From: Monosporascus cannonballus
Taxonomy: Eukaryota; Ascomycota; Sordariomycetes; Xylariales
Reading direction: 5' to 3'
DNA: 64,000 bases
Assembly: GCA_004154925.1 (NCBI GenBank)
Contig: QJNS01000300.1
Location: 19,863 to 83,862, forward strand
This document shows, piece after piece, positions 11,044-22,435 of the stretch. The position numbers and the translations under genes are program-made. Below the pieces are notes generated by a model. That model saw only the letters and a program-made list of their open reading frames with translations. It was not told the origin of the DNA and ran no database searches. Position 1 is the stretch's first letter; the number at the start of each line of letters is the position of its first letter.

Positions 11044-12515
11044 ATGGCTCGGACTCCTCCTTGGGGCATCGGCCTGGCCGCCGGCCTGGCTGCCCCATTT
11101 GGTATTTATATACTGATGCTCTTGCTTGGGTCCGTTCCATACTTCCAGCGACTGTAAGTAGCCACTCCTCCGCCTTGCATAGCTTCCTTGATTGTGCATC
11201 TAATGAGTGTTTACTACCAGCTTTATGTATGCCCACAAGTTCAATACCTTATTCTGGCACGATGTCGACAAGCCGGAATACTGGGGATTTGCCAGTTAGT
11301 CCCATATGTACCTGGCCGAAATATCGGATATTGGCTAACCTATTGGTGCGAAGCCAATCAAGTCACACCATTCTCTATCAATACGGCAGATGGTGAAACC
11401 CTGTATTCATGGCACGTGTTACCCCTGCGGACCTACATGAAGCATGAGTCGCGGCTCCAGTCGCAAAAGGGCGGCTTCTGTGCTGACATAACATCCGCTG
11501 AGTCTTTCAAGATACTGAAGGATGACCCAGAAGCCCGTCTGATCATATATTGTATGTCTTTATATTGATTCCTCTCCATGCTACAAGGTCGCTAACCAGG
11601 GGCAACTAGTTCACGGGGTCTGTTCATTAGCACCCAGTATGGCAGCTACATGGCTGACAACAATGAGCAGAACGCTGGCCACATCGCTCAGGCGGTACGC
11701 ACTGATGCCTATCATACGTTGACCGACACTTCCGACTATCATCTGTTGGCCATAGACTACCGCGGTTTCGGGAAATCAACCGGGACCCCTACCGAAAACG
11801 GACTCATCCATGATGGCGTTGCGGCTGTCAGTTGGGCCATGGACGTCGCTGGGATCCCGAGTGATCGCATCGTGATTATGGGTCAGAGCCTCGGCACGGC
11901 GGTCACGAGCGGTGTTGCGGAACATTTCGCCATGCAGGGTGTTGAATTCGCGGGAGTCATTCTAATAGCGAGCTTTTCCGATATGCAGACGCTGCTCAGT
12001 TCTTACGCGGCGGCTGGTTTTATCCCCATACTATCGCCCATCCGTACCATACCACCGCTCCTCCGGTTCCTCCATCGCTTTATACTCGACAAGTGGACAT
12101 CGACAGATCGCCTGGCTAACGTCGTATCCACGACGCGAAATAGATTACGTCTCACGTTGATCCACGCCAAGGATGATCTTGAGATACCATGCCATGAAAG
12201 CGACGCGCTCTTCAAATCTGCGTCCAGCGCCACCATGGGTGAGGAGTTGGACGACGATCAGTTCGGGGTGTGGAAGGAGGGAAAGACAACGCGTAAACAA
12301 GACGGGAGCTTCGTGTCAGTCGTGACGGCCAAACCAGATATCGTCATCAGACAAGAGCTCGTGCGGTATGGAGGTAAGTGTTAAACAGACGACTAGTACC
12401 AAAGACATGCGCGCTGACGTTCCGTGCAGGACACAACAGTATCATGCTCTCATCCCAGGTAGCGCTTGCGGTGTTACGGTCTTTCGAACCCGAAACCGAA
12501 AAGCCCCCTGTGTGA
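11044..12515 (+). CDS. ABHD12-like membrane-anchored alpha/beta hydrolase (serine hydrolase)
   Basis: Six exons give 392 residues: 11044-11153, 11221-11294, 11354-11551, 11610-11617, 11671-12373 and 12430-12515. The fourth exon is only 8 nt and restores the oxyanion sequence FHGNAGH when joined. Every intron is 53-67 bp with GT-AG ends, and most have CTAAC/CTGAC branch sites. Residues about 8-33 form a membrane anchor. The nucleophile is Ser203 in GQSLG, the acid Asp298 or Asp299 (HAKDDLEIP) and the base His366 (YGGHN) in the last exon, so the triad is complete only after splicing. Animal ABHD12 is a lysophosphatidylserine lipase of the ER; lipid hydrolysis is a family-based inference. The C-terminus ends shortly after the catalytic His, as in related fungal proteins. 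Confidence 0.85.
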
Positions 12516-13256
12516 CCAACACGACGGGCTTCTTGCTTATGACGATAACGTGTGGATTGAATAGCTTAGCGCAGCGTACGGGTTAAACGGAGCAGAATAT
12601 ATCGCATTTAAAACCTCATTGGGTAGCCTAGATGAAGCGATCCAGGGACAGACTGGTCCCATAGACAATAATAAAGTACTTCCCGTCACCCCATTCCCTT
12701 TCCTTCCGAGTCAGTCGGTGTCAAGGGGATAGGGGCTGGGAAGATTACGACCTGGGCTGATGCAGAGATATAATCACAATGGTGTTGGTTCTGTATGATA
12801 GCCAGGGGTATTGATGTGTTCATATCATATCGTATTGGCATACAAGCATGCCCATACGGGGATTGGCTTCTTGGGATCTTCAAGCCCCTCGATGTTTCGA
12901 GTGAATCACAGCCATGCCCATGCGGGCAATCCGTACCTACCTTGCAAGAAGTACATGTATACTAACTAGTGCTAGACTACCTAGGTACCTTCAAGGTTGC
13001 GCAAACCCCACCAACGACGGACCCCACATCACTCTACACTTCCAAGATACTACGTCCTCCCTACTTACCTACCTATCCACAAGGACTTTGAGCTTTGTTT
13101 GCCCCTCGATACGGTTTAATAAACATGCTTAGCCATATATCCGTTTTACTTATCAAATAGGACCGCACGACTGCGTTTCCCGACGTGGCATCGCCGAAGC
13201 AACTTCTCGCAAGGGCGGACGTCAATTCTAGAACAAAGGATACAGTCAAACAAAAC
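12516..13256. other. intergenic, NMT promoter region
   Basis: Between two plus-strand genes. Contains a CTACCTAGGTACCT palindromic motif at 12977-12990 and pyrimidine-rich DNA. A CAAATAG near 13159 could be a 5'-UTR splice acceptor. No gene seen. Confidence 0.45.
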
Positions 13257-14901
13257 ATGTCAGAGGAAACGAAGCCCGTCAAGGGCAAAGGGAAAGAAAA
13301 AGACAAGGAGAGGGAGAAGGAGAAGGCTGCCAAGAAGATACATAAGGCTATCGATGGTCTGTCTGGCGAACAAGCGGCTCACCTCTTCGACCTGAACCCT
13401 GCTCTTGCACAGGAGCTGGCCAGCGGGACCGACGATAATCCCAATGCTGTCGCCGACGCCCTCAAGCGCCTCAACCTGCAGGATATCCTGACAGGGCTGG
13501 CCTCCAGCGGGAAGAACGTCAAGGACATGGGCGCCTACAAGTTCTGGGCGACGCAGCCCGTACCCAAGTTCGGCGAGAACGGAGACCCCAGCAAGACTGT
13601 CGAGGAAGGGCCTATCGAGACGCATACCATCGAAGACATACCAAAGGCTCCGGCCCCGCTGCTGAACGGGTTCGAGTGGTGTGAGATGGACCTCGCCGGA
13701 GACAGCGACTTGAACGAAGTATGGGAGCTACTCAATGGCCACTACGTCGAGGATAACGAGGCCATGTTTAGGTTCAACTATTCGCCTAGCATCTTAAAAT
13801 GGGCCATGATGCCCCCCGGCTGGAAGAGGCAATGGCATCGCGGTGTCCGAGCAAGCCAGTCCAAAAAGCTGGTTGCCTTCATCGCCGCTATCCCCGTCGA
13901 GCTTCGGGTTCGCACCAACGTACTCCATGCCGCCGAGGTCAACTTCCTCTGCATACACAAGAAGCTCCGCTCCAAACGCCTCGCTCCCGTTCTCATCAAG
14001 GAGATAACCCGCCTCTGTAACTTGGACGGTGTCTGGCAGGCCATCTACACCGGCGGAGTCGTCCTTCCGAAGCCTGTCAGCACCTGCCGATATTTCCACC
14101 GCGCTATCAACTGGCTTAAGCTCTACGAGGTCGGCTTTAGCCCCTTGCCGCCAAACAGCAAGCCTCAGTTCCAGATCAGAAAATACGCTGTGCCGGAACG
14201 TACCTCGACCTGGGGACTGAGGGAGATGCAGAAGAAGGACGTTAATGCCGTACAGGATCTGCTGTCCAGGTACCTCGCTAAGTACGACATGGCCGCCGAA
14301 TGGGACAAGGCCGAGGTCGAGCATTGGTTATTGCATAACAAGAAGGATGCTCTCGAGGAGCAAGTAGTCTGGTCTTACGTTGTCGAGGTACGCCTGATAT
14401 CCGGTTCTGCCTTTTTCCCGCTTCCCGTATCATTGACCTGGCTATCAGGATGCGCATAAGAGGATCACTGACTTCATCTCCTTTTACTCCCTCGAATCCT
14501 CAGTAATAAACCATCCGAAACACAAGAATGTCAGGGCGGCCTACCTTTTCTACTACGCTACCGAGACGGGGCTCTCCACACCAGTCGACAAAGAGGCTCT
14601 CAAGAAGCGTCTCAATGAGTTGGTCTCCGACACGCTAGTATACTGCAAGAAGTATAACTTTGACGTTTACAATGCGCTCTCGCTGATGGACAACGGGCTG
14701 TTCTTAGAGGACCAGAAGTTTGGTCCGGGAGACGGTCAGCTACATTATTACCTCTTCAACTACAGGGCGAATCCGATAGCCGGCGGCGTTGACAAGAGAA
14801 ATCGCTTAGACACCGAAAATTTGAGCGGCATCGGGTAAGCCACCTCCAGACCGTCAAGCGGTCTATAGCTAACTTCGAATTCTAGTAAAACGCAGATTTA
14901 G
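13257..14901 (+). CDS. NMT1: glycylpeptide N-tetradecanoyltransferase (N-myristoyltransferase)
   Basis: Three exons, 13257-14387, 14449-14834 and 14886-14901, give 510 residues. The enzyme transfers myristate from myristoyl-CoA to N-terminal glycines of proteins. The N-terminus is Lys/Glu-rich, as in fungal NMTs. Family landmarks include [11 protein letters not shown] near residue 95, the acyl-CoA-binding block with [20 protein letters not shown] around residues 205-251, and the KFGPGDG signature near residue 467. The first in-frame ATG (13257) starts MSEETKPV. The last exon is 16 nt and adds only Lys-Thr-Gln-Ile after SGIG. Known NMTs use their C-terminal carboxylate as catalytic base and usually end in Leu or Gln, so this end is unusual, though its length matches. 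The introns are 61 and 51 bp; the second has an AGCTAAC branch site. Confidence 0.93.
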
Positions 14902-16138
14902 CATCTGTGCCAGCCACGGCGGCCATCGTTCTCTGCCGCCAAAATCAAGCTATTATCGGATAGTAAGCGCTTTCAGGCTCTGTAGGCGTCCTGGGGGGGG
15001 TTGTGTTTTAGTCGCTACTATAACGGATGCGTGGCGAATGGAGCCTCTATCGCTAAGTCGGCCGATGTTCTGAGCCTCGCTTGCTGCTTAGGATGATTGG
15101 TTTCTAAAAGCAAGGAACTTTTTACTCAGCTTGTTGCACCTCTCAGCCCAGTATTCGTTGTCCTCCCCCTAATACTGGAGACCGCGATGGCGAATGTGAC
15201 AAGAGGATAGAGAACAGTCTGCCTCACCAGGGCGATATATTAATCTCCTGGAAGCAACCTCCCGCACGCTGTTGCCGGACCGACTACCACAGTTGTCGTC
15301 ATTGAACACCTCATTAGCCCGTCCTCTCCTCGTATTTCAGGTCGTGGAATATCAAGAAAATGGTGCACATAGTCGTTTCAAAGAAGAGCAGGCGAGCGGC
15401 GCACCCCCAACCCTGTCGTAGCCCCAAAACCCCCAATCTGGGACGTAGCCACTCAGAGCCGTGCGTTGTACGACGCCGATATTGACTATACGTGGAAAAT
15501 TCCAGGCTAGGATACCCGGCGAAGCAGCTGCGTATAGCCATGCGAAATTGTCACGTCAATATAGGACCATGGAAAACCATATCGGCCGATAGGCACGGCA
15601 TCTTGCATATTCTTCAGCGGCTTTGCCCGTCCCGCAGGCGGGTCGATTTCTTGATTTGTGGCAGCGAGGTTCTACTGGCCCACTCATCTTGTCTGAGCGC
15701 GGCAATATCAAGTCGGGCATATACCACAGTATGTGCTGTCAGAGGAGCGCTTCTCCGCATGCAAGTATCCGTACTCGACGTCTTGCAGGTCCCCGCTGTA
15801 TCATTATGTGTCAGGTTTTTGATAATGGATAAATTTTGAGCCACCCACGTGGCAAATAGCCGCTGCGCGACCTAATAACGAGATTGGCGCCTGACAAAAG
15901 GCGTGTGTCTCTTCGTACCGGCACACAGGGGGACCCTATATACCAACATTTGTTGCTGAATTACTGTATATACCGACCATGATGAACTTGGCAACCGGTA
16001 TTGAGCTCGAGGATGTGTCTCGTGAGGATATCCTCTCAGAGCGTGACCTCCCCGAGTCAGACCAGTTCAACACGACCGCCGCCGTCTCGTCCCCCGGCGA
16101 GCACCACCCCCGGTCGTCGAACGACCGGCAGCGGCACC
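14902..16138. other. gene-free interval
   Basis: Follows NMT1. Frames at 15314-15844 on both strands are short and overlap each other, with no recognisable family. I see nothing else here. Confidence 0.45.
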
Positions 16139-16333
16139 ATGTGCCAGTACATGCTACTCAAGTGGTACTGCGACAGCTGCGGAGCCTGGTATACGAGCGA
16201 TGATGTCAAGGTGGAGGACTGTGATGACTTCAAGTCGACGGGCGAGTGTGATGAGAAGGAAATCGTTAGGGAGGAGAGGTCGGATGCTTCCGGTTCCTGC
16301 GATGACTGCGCGCCGGAGAATGGCAACGAGTAA
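16139..16333 (+). CDS. small Cys-rich acidic hypothetical protein
   Basis: A 64-residue frame starting MCQYMLLKWYCDSCGAWY and ending at TAA 16331-16333. It has seven Cys, with a CDSCG pair near the start and a CDDC pair near the end, separated by a very acidic stretch. Many small fungal proteins start with Met-Cys and carry paired Cys that may bind zinc, but I cannot assign a family. The frame is open further upstream to 16001, where the composition becomes Ser/Pro-rich and less convincing, so I chose the MCQ start. It could be a chance frame. There is no signal peptide. Confidence 0.4.
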   Translation: MCQYMLLKWYCDSCGAWYTSDDVKVEDCDDFKSTGECDEKEIVREERSDASGSCDDCAPENGNE

Positions 16334-18726
16334 GGGACATGTCGGACGCTCGCTTGCTTGACGCGCCCGCTGGGGTGGATCACGTACGACATCCGGCTTT
16401 GGGTATGGCCGGCGGCGGTGCTCTCTAAAGCTTGCGCCGACTTTAGGACGGCCGAATGGGTCGATATCTTTGCGCGAAAAGCGGTGCCGCCCGGATGATA
16501 TTTTCAAGGGCACGTGCACATCCTATCATGACCATGATCTGTTTATCGGCTTCCTGGTGAGCTATGCGGTTGATTCTGCTAAGCCACCTCCTTTCTCCTA
16601 CCACGGGCCTTCCCTCCACCTCATGGTTTTCTAGTATCCAGGGGCGACAAACTTGCTAGTGGAAACTCGTGTAACTCCTTCGACCAGTGGTGTCGCCGTC
16701 ACCACCATGGCAGCCCGGTGGCGATAAGGCGCTGCTATCGACATATAGAAGAATACCTCGCTACTCGAAGGCCTCTACGCGCGCGCGTCGAAAATCTTGA
16801 CGTCGACTTCCCTGGCCCCTTCCCGTGGTTGCGGAAGCCTGGTGGTTCCAGGGGCCCAGGTAGGCCAGGCTTTGATTAGAGCAGTGTACGCGGTGAGCAC
16901 AGTCTCATTCACATCGGCCTTGATAAAGCACTCTGACATCGCAAGAGTCGGACATAGAGCATTGTTTGGCCAGGGTAGGTCGCCGCTTCGGAAGTTATTC
17001 ATCGAGCTCACAGTACCACCATTGCTCAAAACGACCAAGACCAGCAGAAAGTCCTCCCGACATCTTTCTACGCATCTGCCGCCCAAAGGCGGGTAATATG
17101 GCACTACTCTACGCAACTTATGATAACTCATATACTCAAGGAGGGGAAGTAGATCGTCTCCGCAAATACCGATGAACTCGTGTCTACACCCCCTCTATTC
17201 ACATTCTCTAATGCCTTGAAAATACAAAGATACGAGTACGTCTCAGAGAGAGAATAGTGTGTTCGGTCCCACGGCGCTGGCTCCGGGTGATTCAAGGCCA
17301 TCGAATGCCTTCGGCCAGCGTAATTGGAAGCAACGAATAGGGGGCTAAGGGGGCATGCTACAACCCAGAGCCGCCGGAGGTCTCCGCTGGTACTGGCGTC
17401 AATAAGACTGTAAGCAGACTCAGTCTCATTTGCTCCGTAGCGCCACTAACTCGTACCTACCAGCCCAGGGTTGGCCAGACCAACCCTCATTATACACGCT
17501 ATGTCTATTCGGGGGTCTCCTAGCATTCTACCAAGATATAATTCCTTGCACAGGTGGCTATACCGTTCTAGTAGCTATGATTCGACCACCTAGGGTCGGC
17601 GCAGCATGCTGGCACATGGGATTGCCACGGAACCGCGAAAGGAACTGCAAGCTTTAGACCAATCTCGTTACTAGGCATTGGTGAACACAAGCTCGAGTAA
17701 GATGTGTCGTGTGGGATTCTCACGGGATATGATCTAGTTCACATGCACGGGCCGACCTGATACAATAATTTGGCCTTATATAAGCCATGGAAGGAGACTG
17801 GCAGAAGTCCTGGTGGTCCCCCGATAGCCGCTGATGGGCCAAGAAAAGCCGCGATGGCCGTGCCGCTGCCGCTGCCATGAACAGACGTGGGACGGTGATG
17901 CAAAGAGAGCCTCAGATGACATAATGAGTAGGGGCACTTGGCCTAACCAATCAGTATCGTTGCGCAGCACGCAATTATCGAACTTAAACCGGAAAAGGCT
18001 TAGTGAGGGGCTACGCGTGGGGCAGTCCTCCTGAGCATGCTCTGTTAACTACAGCGAATGGTGGGGTGACGCGAATTTAACTCACGCCACAGATTATACA
18101 TACGGTAACCTACTGCACAGGTCGCTGCTACACGTCTACCATAAGCTCCAAATAAATCGTAACTTTTTGTGATACATGTAGTCGAGCTATGCATCTACAA
18201 CAATATAAATCAAGTAGAATGAGGAGATATCCCGAATGGCTGGGTCCCGTAAGATCACCAAGGCTATGTATGGACAGCTGCGTTCTAGGGGCTCTAGAAG
18301 ATGTGTGCTTCGCCGGAAAAGGGGGCGAAACCTTCTTGGGTGGAGCTTCAGTTTTACATATTGGTAAGCAGCAGGAGTGTGTAGGTACAGCAGTGATGAT
18401 CGGTAGATGCAGAGATATGTATGTAGCTCCAAGAATCTAGAGATGTAACTTGGACCTAGAATCCCGAGCCTGGGGGATGGTGCCATGTTGCCATGACATT
18501 GTGGGACGCCGAAGACAATGATATTGCCAGAGGAAACTCTGGCCTAGATGCCCGACTTACGTATATATAACTCCCCGTCACCAGTTCGGATCCTACCTAC
18601 ACTATGCCCTTCCTCTTCTCGCCTTCTACTCAGTGATACCCACCATATCCGCGTCTTCCCATCTACATCAACCTGCCACCCTGATATAGCTCGTCTCCTC
18701 TGCTCCTTTCATAGCAATCAATAATA
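16334..18726. other. gene-free interval
   Basis: About 2.4 kb with only overlapping short frames (for example 16775-17131 on both strands). Its right end holds the peroxiredoxin promoter. No RNA gene or repeat of note. Confidence 0.45.
18562..18570 (+). promoter_or_regulatory. candidate TATA box of the peroxiredoxin gene
   Basis: TATATATAA lies 157 bp upstream of the peroxiredoxin ATG and is followed by a pyrimidine-rich leader (CCTCTTCTCGCC and similar), an arrangement common in strongly expressed fungal genes. Confidence 0.5.
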
Positions 18727-19590
18727 ATGGCTGACCAGCGACCCGAGCCGTAAGTGCAATCATCAAGACGCCTCAAATCCACGATAGAGGCTGTCACTTG
18801 GATACGGGGATGAAAGCCATCATTGCTAACAAGGGCCGTCTCGGTTCATAGCCTCCGCCTGGGATCTGTGGCACCTAACTTCAAGGCCGAGACCACCGCC
18901 GGCCCCATCGATTTCCACGAGTTCATCGGCGACAAGTGGGTTGTGTTCTTCTCCCACCCCGAGGATTACACCCCGGTCTGCACCACCGAACTCGGCGCCT
19001 TCGCCAAGCTCGAGCCCGAGTTCACCAAGCGTGGCGCCAAGCTGATTGGTCTGTCGGCCAACACCCTGGGCAGCCACGAGGGCTGGATCAAGGACATCGA
19101 CGAGGTCACCGGCGGCAAGGTCACCTTCCCCATCATCGCCGACAAGGAGCGCAAGATCGCCTACCTCTATGACATGTAAGCACAGCAATGCCAAACGCCC
19201 TCAGTTTCCCGCCGTATGTATGCTTGCTGACTCTACTGGCGGGATACAAGGATCGACTACCAAGATACCACCAACGTCGATGAGAAGGGCATCGCCTTCA
19301 CCATCCGCTCCGTCTTCATCATCGACCCCAACAAGAAGATCCGCCTCATCATGTCGTACCCGGCCTCGACCGGCCGCAACTCGGCCGAGGTCCTACGCGT
19401 CCTCGACTCGCTCCAGACGGGTGACAAGCACAAGGTCACCACACCCATCAACTGGGTTCCCGGCGACGACGTCATCGTCGCCCCTAGCGTCAAGGACGAG
19501 CAGGCCAAGGAGCTGTTCCCTGACTTCCGCATAGTCAAGCCCTACCTTCGCTTCACCCCTCTGCCCAAGGAGAAGGCCACCGTGTTGTAG
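18727..19590 (+). CDS. 1-Cys peroxiredoxin (Prx6/yeast Prx1 type)
   Basis: Three exons, 18727-18749, 18852-19175 and 19251-19590, give 228 residues. The first exon encodes only seven and two-thirds codons (MADQRPEP across the junction). The introns are 102 and 75 bp. The enzyme reduces hydrogen peroxide and organic peroxides. The peroxidatic Cys is Cys51 in DYTPVCTTELG, and no other Cys occurs in the whole protein, which defines the 1-Cys class that needs an outside reductant. The C-terminal domain of the Prx6 class is present (PINWVPGDDVIV, PYLRFTPLP). There is no mitochondrial presequence, unlike yeast Prx1, so a cytosolic location is likely. Confidence 0.95.
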
Positions 19591-22435
19591 GGAAACCTCG
19601 GCAGAACTCGTTGAGAGGACTCGTTGGAAGAAACTTTCACGGTTTAATGATGTAAAATATAGGATATAGAGGATGCTGATACACGCCAGGAACCAACCGC
19701 TATCCTGCCTATAATGGTCACAATGAATGAACAAGTGTTGAGAAAATATTGTCTTAAAAGTCACCTGCCACGTCAGCTTCTTGGTGCCATTTCCCATCCA
19801 TTGTTCGGACATTTGATGTCGAATTATTCCAATGGGTTCAAGGGAGCGACTCTGTACGCGCTCAGTGGAGGACAGCTATTCGCAATCGGGATTGACATGG
19901 TTAAATTGCTGATATCAGAATTCATTCGAGACCAATTACCATACCCGAGTCTCGGCTATGGTCGTACAATATATTCGCAGGATTATAAGAACGGGTAGGC
20001 ACTACCGGTGACTTATTTTGCTACCCACATGCCGGAAAATAGGCAACTCGGGCCGGTCTAGCCTTGCGTAAAGCCGTTGAATCATCCCACGCCGACGCCT
20101 TCTGGTAGGTATGGCACATGCTGCATTGAACAGTGGTGAGACATGCAGGCCGCTGTCTACTTGCGAGTCGTAGGATGGCAAGCCTCCGAAGCTCGATGAC
20201 GCCAGTTGCTATTACCTATAGGATGCATCTCGTTACCTGGCTGTCTAGGGACTCAAGTTCACAGACGATTACGATGTTCGTATATCAGAGCACATAGTTG
20301 TTGGCTGGCAGGGCCGCCTGAATAGGTGATCTGATTATCTGCGATCGGGTGCAGTTCGCAGGATCATTGCTGAAACCGGTTTAGTATTTATTCCTGGTGC
20401 ATTATGTACTTGTTTGACATATCATAAGGGTGGTAGGCGATCTGAGATGTGCTGCTACTCGGTGCTTCTACTTTGGTACAGACGAGCAGGTAGGCACGTA
20501 TATGTATATGTATATGTGTGTGTGTAGAGAGGAAACCTGCACAATTTATTCCCTGCACCGAGGATGCATAATAATAAGTCAACACTATTTGCAGTTCTTT
20601 GTGTCACAAAATGCCTCAGCCCTATGAAACTCGTAATAGGCTTCTATCGAATCCACCGAGTCCATGACAACAGAGACAACTTCGAATCCACTGCCTGGCA
20701 GGCAGCTCCAGTGTTGGCAGATCTTATAGTAATACCTACTAGGTACCCATCCAAGACCCTCTGGAGAGCAATACCAGATGTACCCTCTATCTCTTTCGAC
20801 TTATATGCATGTATCTCTCGAAAGATACTATGGTAAGTACGTAGGTAGGTAGCATATCATATCACTATTTGACCACCCATAAGCTTTATCCATGGATGTC
20901 CTGGGAACTCTGAATCAACGTTTGGCTGAACCACTTATTACAGGTAGTCTAATGTTAGGTAGCCCCAGTAGGTATGCTTCAGCTCACCCCACCGATCACT
21001 ACCAAGTTAGCCCGCCCCTTTTTAATTTTTCTTCCATTCTCCACTATCCGCACGTTACCCAACTCTCGTTGAATGTTCTCTCACTCGCATAACACATGCG
21101 TGCATTCGCTTACAGGTACGTGTATGTGCCGTATATAGATGCGCGCACGCAACTCCATTACAGAATTCTACAGGCAAGGTTGCATTTACATCCTGACGGA
21201 TTACCGTCTTCGCAGCAAGACCGCACACAGGTGGAAGGTCAACTTCAAATACTCATCGAGTCCGCCGGATGCTCCACATCCAGGCAGGTATATCGACATC
21301 GCCGTTTGACGCTGCAGCCTGCCAAGGCAAGAAGAGAGCAAAGGTACCTATCAGGGACCCTTGTGGACCTCTTCCTTACCGCTCTATTATACCGTTCGCA
21401 CGTGCGCATTGCATAGACACACAGATGACAGATCAGGCACGCCATTAGGACCACATCGCACATACTGAGACGCTACGCACATATCCTCCGTATCCACATC
21501 CCTCATCAAGCACCAACTCAAAGAAGAAGGGTGGAAACCCAGAACCGGACGAGGCGAACAGCCCTAAAAAATTACCTACATATCGCGACCGACGCTCATT
21601 GCTCAATCCAGGACCGTGTCCAAGGCTTAGGCTCAGAGCTGACGAATTATCTGGCAAGGTTCGTGGGATTTATGTCCGTATGGTTTGGTTATTGTCAAAT
21701 GTCGGTGTCAATGTCGAGGTCGATGTCGCTTTCATCATTCTCTCAACCCCCACGGGTAGCAAACATATTCAGAACCCTGTGTGCCGTATCGACAGCGGCG
21801 GGTTGCCTTGTCACGGTTTCTTCAAGTACCATTGCACAACCTGGCCTTCCGAGTCCCTTGTATTTTATACTAGACTGTCCGAGCTTTATCGTTCCCGGCG
21901 GAGCCGCCAACTACACCATACGAGCGAGCCCCAGTCCTAGCCCCGACCCGATCCCTGTCTTCCGCGCGCGTATCTTGAGTCCGTGATCTTTGCAGAAGTT
22001 GAGAGGATATCTTGTTCTTCTCTTCTTTGCCCCGGAGTCAAGGAAAACATCTCCTTCTGTATACCTATCCCCCCCTGTTTGCCGTAGTATCGGCTTACAT
22101 TCGGGCATCTCGCCCCGCTCGCTTAAGCTATAGCCGCCCCTGGTAGCCTATCTCAGACCCCATCAACCAATTCCTGGGCCGGAAATCTGAATAACAACAT
22201 CCTTACGCGCCTGCTCTACTCCTGATTCTGCCTAATCTTGCCCACTTGTCCATCCGCTAGACGCCGCCTCCCTTCTTCGCCGTGGCTAAGAGCACCTGCA
22301 ATCCCATCGACGCCAAAGCCCTTATTCATTCATCTTACAGGCTAGGAGGGAGAAAAAAAACTAGGAAGAGAGTGGGCTAGCTTTGAAAAAAGAGAGGGGA
22401 AGATAGTCTGGAGTTAGAGGACGGAGAGGCCAATC
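19591..22435. other. gene-free interval upstream of the Mds3-like gene
   Basis: About 2.8 kb. Contains a GTATAT/GTGT microsatellite at 20499-20526 and AGGTA-type motifs at 20734-20747 and 20837-20852. The last 200 bp are purine-rich (AGGGAGAAAAAAAACTAGG) and probably the 5' leader of the next gene. No coding signal I trust. Confidence 0.45.
20499..20526. repeat. TATATG/GTGT microsatellite
   Basis: Three TATATG-type units followed by a (GT)n run. Simple sequence only. Confidence 0.8.

Noticed and set aside
10865..11236. 123-codon minus-strand frame upstream of the ABHD12-like gene
   Set aside because: It overlaps exon 1, intron 1 and part of exon 2 of a well-supported gene on the other strand, and its composition is not protein-like.
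15314..15844. Overlapping frames on both strands after NMT1
   Set aside because: They mirror each other, lack splice partners and show no recognisable motif.
16775..17131. 118- and 99-codon frames on opposite strands
   Set aside because: Chance overlap in non-coding DNA; no family features.
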